DNA of 64,000 bases from Cordia subcordata (lineage: Eukaryota > Streptophyta > Magnoliopsida > Boraginales > Cordiaceae): assembly GCA_028554755.1 (NCBI GenBank), contig JAPTOF010000001.1:3888501-3952500 (forward strand), written 5' to 3'. Shown piece by piece: positions 11,576-25,000 of this stretch. Every line of letters begins with the position of its first letter. Positions within the stretch are counted from its first letter, which is position 1. The translations under genes and the position numbers were made by a program. The notes under the pieces were generated by a model. The model saw nothing but the letters and a program-made list of their open reading frames with translations. It did not search any database and was not told where the DNA came from.

Positions 11576-11941
11576 TGTTGAATGTGGCCCGTATTAAATT
11601 AATATGTGTCCTTTTCCTTGTAGTATACTGTTTACTTTTCCTAGTAGTATACTGTTTCCGTATCCTTGTAGAATACGGATTAGGATACTTGTGTACTATA
11701 AATAGGGGCTAGGACATTGTATTTGGTGCCTTAGGGTCGCACCCCATGGGGGAGTAGAGGTTTATACCTCGTGTGGTATGTGGGGTGAGAGAAACCAAAG
11801 TGAGAGCCTTGTAGCATTCGTGATCAGTAATATAATTATTCTCTGTTGCCCGTAGACGTAGGCTTCAAAGCCGAATCACGTAATTTTTTGTGTCCGTTAT
11901 TTCTTCTCGTATTCTTCGTGTTTGCATGTTTTTCCCCAACA
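11576..11941 (+). repeat. 3' LTR of Copia element 1
   Basis: 366 bp, colinear with 6333-6698 with no indels. The substitutions I counted (16) are mostly C/T or G/A transitions. The TATA box at 11697-11704 is canonical (TATAAATA). The target duplication CTTGT follows at 11942. Confidence 0.95.
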
Positions 11942-13693
11942 CTTGTTTTGCAAACGAATGTGATGATGACGTAGCAACTAAATTAGGTGAATTTTCTTGA
12001 ACAAGGTGCTTCCACACTACTTCCACGTAACAAAGAAAAAACAAATCATTTTCCGTGATAACATAGGGCCCGAGGGCTGTCAATTGAGCACAGTGGACAC
12101 TCGTGATTTCTCTGTGATGCAGATTACTTTTTGATAATGACATTGCTCTGTAAAAATATTATAATATTAATAATTTGATTATAATAGAATAATTTAAATA
12201 GTTTATCATTATTAAATTTTTTACTAGCGTTACGAGGGATCTAAGATCCCCTCTCATAGGCTATGTGGTTGATATTTCCTCCGTGATGCCATCCTTGCTT
12301 CGATATATATATATGGTTAGAATTAGAATAATTTATAATATAATACTGTTATAATTTTAATGCAATGTTTATGAATAATCTATATCATTCGTGGTGTATC
12401 GTTTTGTCCCACATAATTAGTTTTATATAAGTTTATATTTTTGTTTATAATGACCTAACTTCACTAATATTTTTATTATTTGCTTATTCAATTTGGGTAA
12501 TTGAGTAAATTCAATATATTGATAATCTAATAATTGGGTTTGGTACATTATAGATGGTCAAGGCCAACTAAAATTTCTCATGATATCATAACATTATGAT
12601 TTAACACATTAAGTGTTTTGCTTTATTCTGGCAAACCAAAGTTCTTCCCCTTTTGATGGAAGTCAATTTGTTAACACAATAAATAAATAAGTCGATATCC
12701 TCCTTATAAGCTTAAGCTTTTAAATGAGATGGTAACTTTAATTTGATATAAGAGCTTGGAAATCAAACGATACACGTTCAAAACTTACTGCCATCCTTTA
12801 AAAAAATTAAATTGTTCGTGTGCAAACTCTAAATAATTCTCGCTACACGTCACGGGCGCATTAACACAATAAATAAATAAATCAATATCTTCTTTATAAA
12901 CTTAAACTTTTAGATGAGATAGTAACTCTAATTCTAAAGAAATTTCCTCCAATGAACTTAGAAATTAATCCCGACAAAGTAAAAGAAAAGAAAAACTTGG
13001 AGATCCATAAAACCTCTTTTGAGAAAGGAAAACCCTAAAATATCAACAAGAGAGAGATTAGATCAAACTTGAGAATGAAGACAAGAAGATGCATGATACA
13101 GCAGATAAATCCCCAAAGTTTATATTGTCTTGTCAAATGGCCCTAAGAAATAACATTAACAAAGTCACAAAGTTGAAAACAGAGCATACATAGGTGTAAA
13201 ATAACGTCATTTCTTGAGGAACCCCGGACCTTTATATGTTTTGGACTTGGCAGGTTGAGCACTAGCAAAAGTTTGGTTCATACTCCAAATAGAGAGTAGA
13301 TGCGATAACATTAACCCAATCACAAAGAGAGAGTAGATGTGATAGGCCGCAAAGCTTCTGAAGCTAGAGGGTTAGAGGGTTGGTCTAACAGAAAGCAAGG
13401 AGCTTATGATAGTTGAATCACGATCTCAAGGCGAGCTCATATTGATGGGGAACTTTCACCACCACCACGCTACTGGGAATCAAATATATCCAAGACATAG
13501 AATGTCTCATACCAAACAATACTTTCAAGAAATTTCAGTACAAGCATGATACTGACCCTTGGTCACAGCCAATAAAAGCTTTAGTATAACAGTTCCAGTG
13601 GAATAAATACTATGATTATTTCCACAACCCTGGGATATAAGACTTACGGAAACCAGTTTCTTGAAAATTACAATCGATATCATCACGTTTTAA
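11942..13693. other. Intergenic region downstream of EndoU
   Basis: No protein-coding frame with recognisable similarity. It contains one TRIM/SMART copy at 12669-12934 and should include the 3' untranslated region of the minus-strand EndoU gene, just left of 13694. Confidence 0.6.
12669..12934 (+). mobile_element. TRIM/SMART miniature LTR retrotransposon, diverged copy
   Basis: Terminal direct repeats start TGTTAACACAATAAATAAAT at 12669 and ATTAACACAATAAATAAATA near 12860. Both continue through AAGCTTAAGCTTTTAAATGAGAT-type sequence. Just inside the left repeat is TTGATATAAGAGC, a decayed form of the tRNA-Met primer site. Same family and orientation as the clean copy at 41211-41481. Boundaries are approximate at the right end. 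Confidence 0.75.
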
Positions 13694-16600
13694 TCAACAG
13701 GCCACTGGAAAGACAGAACTAATTTTGTTCCCAAGATGGAAGCACTTGATATTAACCTGGTATGGACCAAGCTCGACAAAGTTGTCTTCCTCTCCCACAA
13801 AGAAAAATAGAGTATAAAGAGCGATTTCGAACTCAGGGCTCACTCCAATCAAAGTACTTGAGACAGATTTGAGAACGCCATTCCATTCGAACTGAATAGT
13901 GAGTAATTGAGTCTCTGAGTCCGGCTGCATTTTGAGACAGGACGAAAATTAACAGCCAAGCTAACCTAGTAATCATAGAGAAATAAGCTAGAAATACCTC
14001 ACAGTAGCACTGCACCCTAGCACGAAAGCCGAAAACTTAAATTTCTTGTTACCATTTAGTGTTATGATTTATGTTTTAAGCACAGGTTCGGCATTTGTCA
14101 TTGACTCTAAACCGATGAATCTAGATTTCTCCACCCAGTTCATCCTAACTCAGAATTGACAGAGAATTTTATTAGCCAAATATGGTTACTACACATGCAG
14201 ACTTTTCCAGTGAAAAGTCAATAATCCACAACAGGCCAATAAAATCAGGATACTTCCATGTTGCATTCATTTTGAATGCCTTAAGACTAGATGGTACACA
14301 CATTTGGCTTCCCCAGTAGAATAAGATATACCATCCAGGTGACTCGGGTTTGAAAACAGATTTCACTGACCCTTCTTGACAACTATACCAAAATGGCCCA
14401 GACGATGATTTACCTTGCTTTACTTTTTCTGAGTGGCATGCCAAAGCACACATACGCAAGAGGTTTGCATGATGATCACTTATGTTAAAGATACAGATAT
14501 ATCCTTTGTATTTTAATATTTTCTATTCTATGTAATCTCTTGGAAAAATCACCCAAACAAACCTACTAGATAGGTCTTCGAAAAATTACGCATAAAAACA
14601 TAATAGATGGCAACATTTAGGACTATATCTTCTGGATAGGTTAGTATTAAGGCCTGAATCGTTAGAAGCATAACAATTTCTGATGTATAACTATAAGCCT
14701 CCATAAAATGGTACCAGGAAAAGAAAACGCAGAATCCAAAGACATGCCAATCTCACCGAAGGGACCAAAAGGGGAAGGGGGGAATTCTCTCTTCTTTTCT
14801 TCTGCTTTCTCAGCGATACATTTAAGATATACGAGAGTAAAATCACTTACGATCTCCCCACGTCTTCGAGGAAAAATATATCCTTGATAGTCTACCCTCC
14901 CTTTTGCTTCTTCGATATAAAACTGCAGAGAGAGAATGCAGATAATATGTCAACCTCCTTCTGAAGCTCTCAAGATTGCATAGATATGACAAAAGAGCAA
15001 GTAAAAACCAAGTAGGAATTACATATATACCAGTTAAGATTATGTATTTTGTTCCCCACAAACAATGTATCATTTGAATATCGGTCTGAGATGAATCTTG
15101 AAATTTATTAAGGAGTGAAGTATTCACTGGGGAAATAGATCAGCCAACTGATTTAGGCGCATCGAAATTAGAACTGGAAATATCAGAATCAGATTGCATT
15201 TGGTTCAATTTCAGAAAATATGAATGTTTCCCCTCCCAACCATTTCCAAAATCAGAAAAGTAGCAAGTACTGTTTTTCGTGGTCTACAACAACCTTAACT
15301 GCATAACTGGTCATAATCCACTGCAAATAAGTCACCGCACCTTTATAACTAGTCTTCAACAAGAAGTACTAGCTGACCTGATTAGTGCTCATGAAGGAGA
15401 CAAGGATCAGACATCATCATTGACGAACAAAGTTAGTTAATTGGACACAGAAAATGTAAGTTTTCAATTTGAACCATACTGAAACTCTAGTAAACAAATG
15501 AATATGCTACATAACATGCACCTGAAGCCAGTTGTGGAAGCCTGAAACTTCTTGTTCTCCACGTTCCTTAATTTCTCCAACAAAAACATGTTCGAAAGCA
15601 GAGGAAGAACTAGACGTACCACCTCGGCCATAAAGGTCAAACCAGAGGCTTGTCATCACTCTCTTAAAATCTTGAAAATTCCTGGATACAATGCCCTTGG
15701 CTGCCAGATACTTGTGGAGATATTTTACTGGGGCCGTCCTACTGATCTCCTCTATGAATGCTTCTTGCTCTTGCTTCTCTTGATGTGTTATGACCTCTTT
15801 ACAGCCTTGATCTGGATTGTAATTATCTAAAAGCGAACAGAAACGTGAAAAAGTGGGCTTCCTGAATATATCTTGACTAACCCAGGAGAATAGGCAGCCT
15901 TCTGCCATATCTTCCCTCTGGTGAACCTTCTTGCCTTCACCACAATCAATCTCATAGTCTCTCCCAGGCACTAAACGGTTTAAATCAAGTTCCCAGAGCT
16001 TGTTGCAGGCTTTTGATAGGTCCTCAAGCTCTTCTGCTGAGGGTTCCATGTCAACACCAGATTCAACCTCATCAGAGTAATCTTGTTCCTGAGGGGGGCG
16101 TTTGTAGTTGTTCCAGCGATCCATGTGTAACTGTCATAACGTTTCAAAGAATTAGCTTTTCTCAAATGATTTCTTCACATTGAGGTGTCATAAAGTTCCA
16201 GAAACACATGCATACAGGATTAATATGAAATTCAGGTGTGATAAACCCAGTATTAGATAAATGCAAAATGTTGCACTAGATAACTAACAGTTTGAGCTCA
16301 GATATGTCTGGAAAAAGCTTAGCTCATGCATCACATAAATCAAACTTAAATATATAGACCAGATAAAGATTTGAATCATGTAAGAACCTTTTCAGATCAT
16401 TTATCAATTTTAAGCAAGGACGTTATGGAACATTCAAAACAGAAGTGGAAAACAGGAAAACGTTAAACATTGGTTATAGCATAAAGTATGACGAGTGCTA
16501 TTGCATGGAAAAACCTGAATTATCTCTGAGATAAATTCGTCTTAAATAAAGACTTTTATTGCTAGACAATGACTTAGAGAAAATGGTACATCATCCTTTC

Positions 16601-19019
16601 ATAAATTTGGAATCAATTGATAGCTTCTAGTTGTAAAGCCAATAAAAGAATTCAGCTGTTTAGGAGTATTTCCAATGAAAAATTATTCCCAGATTTTCAG
16701 ACAACCTGAATCATAATTTCTCCTGCCCATACAATCCACCCCTGGTTGGCTAGTCTGCCACATGGAAAAATGAATGAAGAAAGAAACTTTCTAATGCTTC
16801 CATTTCAGGACAAGCCATGGACTTACGAGACTCACTTATACACTGGATTCAAATTTCAACAATAAGAAAAGGCTCAGCTGAGATACTAATATACTAACTT
16901 CCATGCACATTACAAGTAATCAGGGACCTGAAATTCATAATTTTACTTCAAGAAGAAGAAAAGTTGTTGCAAAATCTTTGGATGGCGATCATCAACCTAA
17001 TCTCAACCAACTGAGCAACAACGAGAACTTTTTCAAGTTAGGATTTTAATAGACAAACAGGGGTAGCTTTAGCTTCCAGATTGACAATCAGTTCATATGA
17101 CTAACATGTCACTTCGCCAAAAAAAATTCATAGAATCGTTCTGTCACCAGGAACAGGATTCCCGGAGGGAGAGAAGTCATAAGAAAGAACCTGTTGATGA
17201 TATTCCGAAGGCTTTCTCTGGACAGTCTCCCAACCATCGTTATTCTCCCCTTCTTCCTGCAGGTAAAGCATGAAAACAACTTCAAAATTTTAGCAGCAAC
17301 CACCAAAGATAAAGAAAATTGGGAAAGGTGACTCTTAAAGCCACCAGACCTTTTGGTTCCTCTGGCTTTGATGATAATCATTTCGGCTATCCTCATCCCT
17401 CTCATACCCCTCAGATGCAGTCTGCATTTTGGAAGTAACTTAGCCCCTGACAGGTTAACTAAGAATCCAAATACCAATATTCTGAAAAAGATAAACCACG
17501 AATATGTTGCTCAATGACCATTGAATAATCTCATTTAATATTCCAAACTCTAATATCATGTCAGACAAATATTTTATGGGATAGGAGCAGGAGCTGACAA
17601 TAAATCTCATTTAATGTAATTGGTTAATCTTTATTATGGAAACCAATATATCAGCCTTAAATACTGCTGCAAATGGGGGAACTTACACACTAGCACTTTC
17701 TTGCGAAATAGAAATGTAACTATAACTAAACAATATGTTTGGCACCAAAAACGCAAAAGAAATGTAATACTTGATTTCAAGCCATAGAGAATTATATCTC
17801 ATCTCGTTGATGTTCGTTAAAATTCTTCTGTTCCTGTCATGAAGGCAGTGTGGACCAAATTTTATGTCAAAAACAGTGTATTTGGTATAAAAATTATAAC
17901 TTTTAATAATTGATTTCAAACTTACTTTCATCCAGTCTCATCCCAAAGTTGCCCTATGCCAAAATTTATGTTACAAAAAAACCTAAAATATACTTTCATT
18001 TGACTTTAAAATGGTCTTGGTACAAAACTTAGTATTTGTAATACTCTGTACTGTAGAGAATGATATCCTGTTTCACCCACTTTCACCTGGTCCCATTCTG
18101 AAGGTAATTTGGATCAGAAGTCATATAGATAAGCCTATTTTAAGTGATAAAAGCAATAACTTACAGCAAGTTCCAGTTAATCTAATTGGTTATAAAGCAA
18201 TACGCCAGTCTTAAAATACCACTGCAAATGAGGGAAGTTACACATTAGCTACTTTCTTACAAAAGAGCACCGCAATTATAAACTTCGAAACAAACAAAGA
18301 AAGATACTTGTAAATTAAACAACAATTATCTTCGTAAGCCAAGCAATCCACCTTCAAGTGAGAAATCACAACACGAAAAAGATATCCTTTTTCACTGATT
18401 GCTGAACAAAATAATGTTCCTTGGCCAACTAAATCACGTAACTAAAACTATTTACAGAGGTTCCTAAATAATAAAAATTGGTTTTTCAAGTCAAAGTAAA
18501 TGATACCGACTCAGAATCTCATCAATTCTAAGCAGCAAAGAGATAATTCGACCTTCTGGGGTCTCATCGTAGGCCGCGATCCACCGGATTCCCATTCCTC
18601 ATCCCTCCTATGCCTCCATTCCTAAAGAAAAGAATTAAAAAAAAAATGAAAATTTCAAGTCAATTTAACTTTTAACCCAATCAATATATACAATAGCCAA
18701 AAGGAAAACTAGAAAACGAAAACAAAAAAAAGAAAAGAGAAAAGAATGTATACATCTCTATTATGACCATATCTTTGATCATTTCTTGGCCCATCATTAT
18801 TATCCTGATCCCCAGACACCACCTGCGCATTTTAGCCTCCGACATCAAGATAAGCACAAGAGAAAGAACAACAAACGGAAGAACGTCGATTGTCCTGTCA
18901 TCAAGAACATGATGGTAAGTGCTAACCTGCGCCCAAGTGGATCTGGACCGTTCATCGCGCCTCTCTTCATTTTCCTCACCCAAAGCTACGTTGATCAAAC
19001 CCTTCACTAAACCCTCCAT
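13694..19019 (-). CDS. Poly(U)-specific endoribonuclease, EndoU/XendoU family
   Basis: Eight exons: 19019-18927, 18822-18754, 18621-18553, 17421-17350, 17256-17191, 16130-15522, 14922-14851 and 13924-13694. They give 426 residues. All seven introns are GT-AG and phase 0. The first 123 residues are charged, low-complexity sequence rich in Arg, Asp, Asn and Gln (NDGPRNDQRYGHNRD, EEWESGGSRP, EEGENNDGWETVQ). The EndoU domain spans about 150-424. Its catalytic set is visible: His304 in FEHVFVGEIKERG, with neighbouring Glu303 and Glu309; His322 in VSGFHNWLQ; and Lys369 in EWNGVLKSVSS. The family cleaves single-stranded RNA at uridines and leaves 2',3'-cyclic phosphate ends. The start ATG at 19019 is the only one that opens into a spliceable frame. 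No signal peptide is seen, so a cytosolic or nuclear site is likely. The domain assignment is firm; the biological role in plants is not known to me. Confidence 0.93.
17615..18280. repeat. Diverged direct duplication inside the third EndoU intron
   Basis: Segments near 17615-17721 and 18173-18280 share TAATTGGTTA.., a CTGCAAATG(G/A)GGGAA block and a TTACACA(C/T)TAGC..ACTTTCTT block in the same order. The stretch between them also shows faint similarity. This points to an old duplication of about 560 bp inside the intron between exons 18621-18553 and 17421-17350. Confidence 0.55.
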
Positions 19020-20385
19020 CACGAACGTGTATATGTGTGTGTGTGTGTGTGTTTTTGCTGCGAAATGAGAAGATACTTTTGTAGAGAGATGATCGAGTGA
19101 GAGTGGAGCAAGATTGTGATCTACAGAGCGTGGGTTGGATGGTGTATTTATGTCGAGTGGAGTGACAGTTGAATAAAGTTGAGAGAGATTGGCGGGTAAT
19201 GGCAAGGCTGTAAATACCGAGTGAAGTTTGGACGAGTTTGATTGCTTCTTGCCCACATGGCTGAGCTTGATTGTTTCTTGCCGACATGGCTGAGCCCTGT
19301 GTTGCTGACACTTGGGTGGTTGGTCCATTTTTGTTTTGGGAAAAAAAAAAACTTTAAAATAATCCTGAAGGAAAAAAAATCATCATTACTCAAGAAAACC
19401 TAAAACTTCACTTTTTTTTTCTCATAATTTAGAATTTAAAAACAAAATAATTGTTGAGATATATTATTAAAATATTCAAACAAATATTAATTAAGAGTGA
19501 ATCTTAATCCAAACACGACATGTATATAAGACAAACCAGCTTATATAGGTAAAAAGTATCTTTTATCTTCATTTTTCTTTGTATCTCGCTATTATAAAGT
19601 AAGAATTTACATATTAACCATCAATATTCCTGTATTTCACATAATAAATATTAAATTTCTTACATTTAAAATGAAAAGATATGGAAATAAGGAATAAAAG
19701 AATAGGGCATAAAATACTAATAATGTAACTATCTCATGGTAATACTGTACTTGGACGCATAGCAATATTCTGTCATAGCATTAAGTGCCAAAAGTGCGTG
19801 TAAGATCTGTTTAGATTATTGGAAATATTTCTATTATTAACATTTTTTCCATGGTAAGTCTCAATTCTCCAGAATTTGACAAAACTAGTAAGTCTCAATT
19901 CATTAGAAGCTTTCCTGCCGACATATATGGAAGTGATTATTAAACTGATGCCTTTGAAAAGATTTCAACAAGAAAAAAAGAACCAGAAACTTTACGCATT
20001 TGAGTTCGAGTCACCATTAAAGGTACCGTTAGGGGTAACTAACTAAAGAATTCTATTGATCCTCTATAAATAAAAAAGAACCGAAAAAAAAAGGAAGAAG
20101 AAAGACGAACATTACATACTGCTGCAACATTCCCCACATGCATACCCCTTATGTTCTTGCAACCATTAAGTGGAAGATCATCCATCCAAATGATCCCAAA
20201 ATTCTACAAAACTTACAAAATCTTGTGGTGTCATGAAGCAAAACGATTTAGCTGACGGCTGTACATGTCCAAGTAGAATGGTGAGATACCAACTTGTGTA
20301 GTTCCAGCAAAAGATGCAGCTGTAGGGTTTCCGGATAAAGATATTTGACGCGAAAAGGCGAATAAGAAACGAGTGACACGGAATT
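19020..20385. other. Spacer holding the EndoU promoter and VPS13 3' region
   Basis: Both neighbouring genes are on the minus strand, so this should carry the EndoU promoter and 5' leader next to 19019 and the VPS13 3' untranslated region next to 20386. A TATA-like CATAAATAC on the minus strand at about 19143-19152 lies some 125 bp upstream of the EndoU ATG; its role is inferred. A GT microsatellite at 19027-19050 falls in the presumed leader. Confidence 0.5.
19238..19295. repeat. 29-bp tandem duplication in the EndoU upstream region
   Basis: Units 19238-19266 and 19267-19295 read TTGATTG(C/T)TTCTTGCC(C/G)ACATGGCTGAGC and differ at two positions. It lies about 220-275 bp upstream of the EndoU ATG, so it could duplicate a promoter element, but no known factor site stands out. 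Confidence 0.8.
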
Positions 20386-22002
20386 TTATGCATTTGACGT
20401 AGTTTGAACTGAAGGCTGCGGCTTGTCAACTACCTTCACGGGCTTCCAGTCGGATTCTTCCCTTGGTTGTCTCAGGGCAACAAAGTGAAGGGCTTCACTC
20501 TGCACCTGATAAATGTGACAAGCCCATGGATATGAACCCGGCGCCGACCATATCTTTTGTTCTTCAAATGTTGTCTCCTCGACAAGAGATTCCGCGACGC
20601 AGTATACGGTATTGGGTTCTGGCTCAGTGAAACTTGGCACAGCAACACATCCGAGAGAGACATAGCCCACGGAAGCACGTGGATACCAAATTGAAACGGG
20701 AGTAATGTAATCATCGGCACAGTTCCTCCAGACCTGCAAAGCACTTGATGGTCATCTCATGTACACAAAGAAGTTCGAAGTGATGAAGGACATTCAGAAT
20801 AAGAACAGATTTAACTTGTCATAAAACTTTAAAAACAATATCAATTCGACACTTTCACCAGGGTTGTGATCAACTTTTATGCATACACTTCAAGTGTAGC
20901 CAAATTTAGTATGCAAAAGTATACAACTATAGTATACCATATGACTCGTTTCATGGCAAGTCATAGTTAATCACTAAATATGCAAGTTTAAAAAAATATC
21001 AGACGTAAAAACTTGAATGAATACCTTGAGTTGTTAAGCATCTTGCATCTAGTTCAATAAAGACTCTAGACATAGGGAAAACCTGAGGTAATCACCAATC
21101 CCAGCAACTGATTTATTATCAAGTTTCTCATTCCAATATGTTAACAATAAAGATGTCTCTCACGAATGGTTTTGCCAGCACTGAACCATAAACATGTTAA
21201 GAGTATACAGGATTAGTATGCATTTCTATTGTACAACAGTTAGTCTGGTAGTTAAGTACTTCAGTTAAAGTCAACTCATGACTGACAGCTCAGCATGTTC
21301 GGTTAGTTAGAGCTGAGCAATTCATTGTAAATCTGTGCCTATAAATATCAAGCACTTGTAACGGATTCAGTTGATGAAATGAATAACATTTTCTCCCAAA
21401 ATATCTTCCGTTAAAACAAACGCAAGCGTTGACCCATAAACAAAAGCAAGCACCGACCATAAACAGAATCTAGCACTGAAAAATTAGTCCTTCAAACATA
21501 TTATTTTATAAGTAATTTTCAGGGTGCTTACCAGGTCATAACCCACAGGAAGGCTAAAAAGTTTGTCAAGATTATGGTATACTGCAGCAACATTAGGAGG
21601 ATGGCATCCGGCACGAGCAATATCCCCAACTGAGACATACCTGAAGCAGGTAAAGCTGTGTTCAGTATTTAGATACAAAAGATTGGAGAAACTAATTTAA
21701 TCGATATGTAAATGAATATCACAATAACGACTGGATATGTTACATGAAAATGTTTCAAGGCCAGAAAACCGGCCTTGTTTAAGAATGTATAAGGTGGCAT
21801 TTCAGTAAATAGTAAATACAGAAGAATACCTTGATGGTATTTAGAAATTTTTGTGAGATATATTACTAGCAGTACTGCTAGTACGAAGAAATATATTAGA
21901 TGTATTTTGGTAAAGCATAAAGGCTCTCAGAAAGAAAATAGCATATTACCCATCAGGACAAATCGGCCGCCAAATGCTACAAACCCCACTATCTTCGGAG
22001 AC
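20386..22002 (-). other. VPS13 segment: C-terminal Vps62-type pair and tail
   Basis: The last three exons (22002-21950, 21640-21532, 20733-20386) encode SIWRPICPDGYVSVGDIA and VSIWYPRASVGYVSLGCVAV, two more modules of the type seen at 47112-50464, then a short Pro/Gln/Thr tail. A Vps62-type end after the PH-like domain is a plant feature as far as I recall. Confidence 0.8.
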
Positions 22003-25000
22003 CTTTAGAAGCAAGAAGCACAATATTAGACTAGAACAGCAATATCATGTCAAGAAGGCCCTCAGAATAAGCTTTACCTGCTTGTGGCACAATGTGCATC
22101 GGCCTTTTGCTTCTTGTTCACTACTCCAAACCTTTAAAAAGTTAATGGCATGTGTAACGGGTCTCCTCTCATCAGAAGCCGAACCTGATGAAGAAAGCTG
22201 CCTGGTTTTGAAAATTCCTTTGTGCCAGGCACGAGAATTTCTTCCATTAGCTTCACTCCAAGCGAACGAGACGTGTCTCTGGCTAGAAGGGACCTGCATA
22301 TTAAAGTTAAGTTGTGTGAACCAAACTTCCCCCCCTCACAGTAAAAGTAAACCAGCAAAATCTGACCAAGCTTTGATCCCTTACACGAGCCACATAGTAA
22401 AATAATTTCAAGAAAAAATGCTGACCTTTAACGAAAGACTCTTCATGTCAAATTGGTGAGCCTTCCACATCTTACGCACTATGTGACAGATCCTAACAGC
22501 TTGGGGTTCTCGATCCTCTAAATCTTCAGTACTACACTTTATTACTCGAACAAAGTTTTCGGCTCTTTGGAAGTTTTTCAGATGGATAATTAAGTGAGAA
22601 GGTCTCGAGTAGCCTGCTTTCGCCAACTCAAGTGCCATGAGTTCGTCCCACGGCACATCCCACATTATCTTGCAAGGCTTTTTATCCATCTTATCAGGGG
22701 CGACAGACTTTACCATGCCACAGCAAAAATATAGGAAAGTGAATATAAACAAAACTACAAACAGTACCACCATAAAAAAGTAACAGAAATTTTAAAAAAG
22801 AAAAAATGCAGATAGATGTGGAAACACGAACCTGCAGCAACATCACTCGTTTGTTCGTTATTAGAACAATTCGTTGGTAGGGGACCAGAAAATGATCTTC
22901 ATAATAGTCTGACCAGGCAAACTTTGATGGCTCTTTGAAAATTTCAGTACATCCAAAATGTCGGCTTTCTTCTGCAAGGTAGAGTATCATCTGAAAGGAA
23001 AAATAGATTGGTATGTGACATCAACTGCAATAGTGTCCTAAGCACATAATAATACAATTTTTGCATCAAATGAATTTCATTCTTATGCTTTCAGCTTGGT
23101 GTTAAGCTTTTTGTTTCTGCTGCTTGCAGCAAAAATGAGAAAATACTCTTGCCAGCTTCAGGAAAGGGCACATAGGAAGGGGAATAAATAAACAACCAGA
23201 CATGTTGGCTCACGATGGAAGAGTCACGAGGCATAACCTACTTCAAGAAAATGAAATCAAATTATGCTTCAAATGGATAAATCAAAACTGGACAAAAAAA
23301 GTCAACCAAAAAATTTATATGCAAGTTATTCCTTTCAGGCTATTTTTGGGAATGTAACAATAGGAAACTTCAAAACAAGATTGGCCTGTTGGTTCGTCAA
23401 CAAAAATCAATTTTTCATTAGCTTCAAAATAACATGTCTTTTCACTTCTTTGGTCACTGCTGTTCTTTGAAGTTCTCATAAAAGATAATGCAAGAGAACC
23501 CCCTGATTATCACATCCCCCCATAATATAAAGTTGTTTTAGACAACAAAGGAAAGTAGAAGAGAATTTCTATGGAGTTACCACAATTGAACCTAGCAGCA
23601 TAGATCATTCTAACATATCTATTGGCTTCTGGATCTGTAAAAATTTCTCAAGGAACACTCTTTGAAAAGATTACCCAGTCAGATAAGCAAAAAATGAGGC
23701 ATGCCCTTTTTCAAATGTGAAGAACAAAAGGTGTTATGTATCTGATTCTGTTTCCTTTACACTTCTTATACCCTCTAAATGATGGGCAGCATTATTCAAT
23801 GTATCTTAAAGACCTAAACCGATACATGCATGGCTAATTTTGAGCTTTCAAATAATATATCACAAGAGTTTATTATTAATTCACACTTAACATGATACTG
23901 ATGGATGACATTAGAGTTTGAGTGATGAAATACAATTATTGCTTGTAGTAATCAATATTGTAATCTTTTCTTCAGTCAATACAGAATAATCTCACAAATA
24001 CAATATCTGTGAAAATATAAAGGAAAATCTAGCTATGTGGATTCCAACCTATCACATTGAAAAAATAAAGGTTCTTACTATAACACCAACTGTTGTGAGA
24101 ATATTAGTAATTTACGACAAATACAAGGAACTCAAATGAAAAACTACTTTGACTTGCTGAAGTGTGTTTTCTCTTCAATCATATTCCTTGGATGAGTTAA
24201 GCTCTAGTGCCAAAATGGATGTGTTGGGATTAGGGGATAGCTCAAGTGATGGAGGCTATCTGCCCCAAGATTAATGACCTGGGTTCAAGTCCCTCAATGA
24301 GGAACGGGAAATTGGATTACGGGTTGGGGACATATATAAAAAAATGGATGTTGTGATAGGCTGTTAGAACTTTTCTCTTCTTCTCTGTGTTTTTATGTGC
24401 CCAATTTCCTATTGAAGGATGGTGACTTGGTGGCCAAGCTAAAATATGTAATTATCGTATAAGGGTACACGAGAAAGGGCACATAAGAGTTTTACATCTG
24501 CAAGAATGTTTGAAGGCATTAAGAGTAGCAACCATGCAACACAATCAACCTATAAAAATGGCATTGGTTCATACTGGAAACTGTTGCTACTCCCCTGACA
24601 ACAACTAAGTATCCAAGGATACTCTCTAGCAAGAACTAATGAGAAGGATAGATGGATAGAAAATCTCATAAGGACCAGGCCTTCTAAGCAGCTTCAATGT
24701 TGCAGAATGTCAACTTCTGAGGCATCATTAATTGAAAAAAAACACACAAAAAATCATTTGTTGGACTTGCACCAACTATGGAGATATAATTCGCATAGTT
24801 ATGATTGTTGCTCCAACAAATGATACAATCATAAGAAGTTCATCCATGAAAGGTGCTCCTAACGCTTCAGTATCTCCACTTAGCAATCACAAGCACAAAT
24901 CATCAAATTCTTATGTCCTTAGGTGAATAAGTACTCACTATTAGGCAAATGTCATGAATTCAGCACAGTAGCACTTACAACAAAGCAAAGAGCAAAGGTA

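Larger units (their letters stand above)
6333..11941 (+). mobile_element. Complete but inactive Ty1/Copia LTR retrotransposon (Tork/Tnt1-like)
   Basis: Two 366-bp LTRs, each TGTTGAATG...CCCCAACA, flank a gag-pol region in Copia order: gag, protease, integrase, reverse transcriptase, RNase H. The 5-bp target duplication CTTGT lies at 6328-6332 and 11942-11946. A primer-binding site for initiator tRNA-Met and a polypurine tract are in the expected places. By my count the LTRs differ at 16 of 366 positions (4.4%). The reading frame is broken by several indels and one in-frame stop, so this copy cannot make its own proteins. The lineage is inferred from protein similarity in the pre-integrase and integrase segments. 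Confidence 0.95.

Noticed and set aside
15552..15830. Plus-strand frame of 92 residues
   Set aside because: Antisense shadow of the large EndoU exon at 15522-16130.
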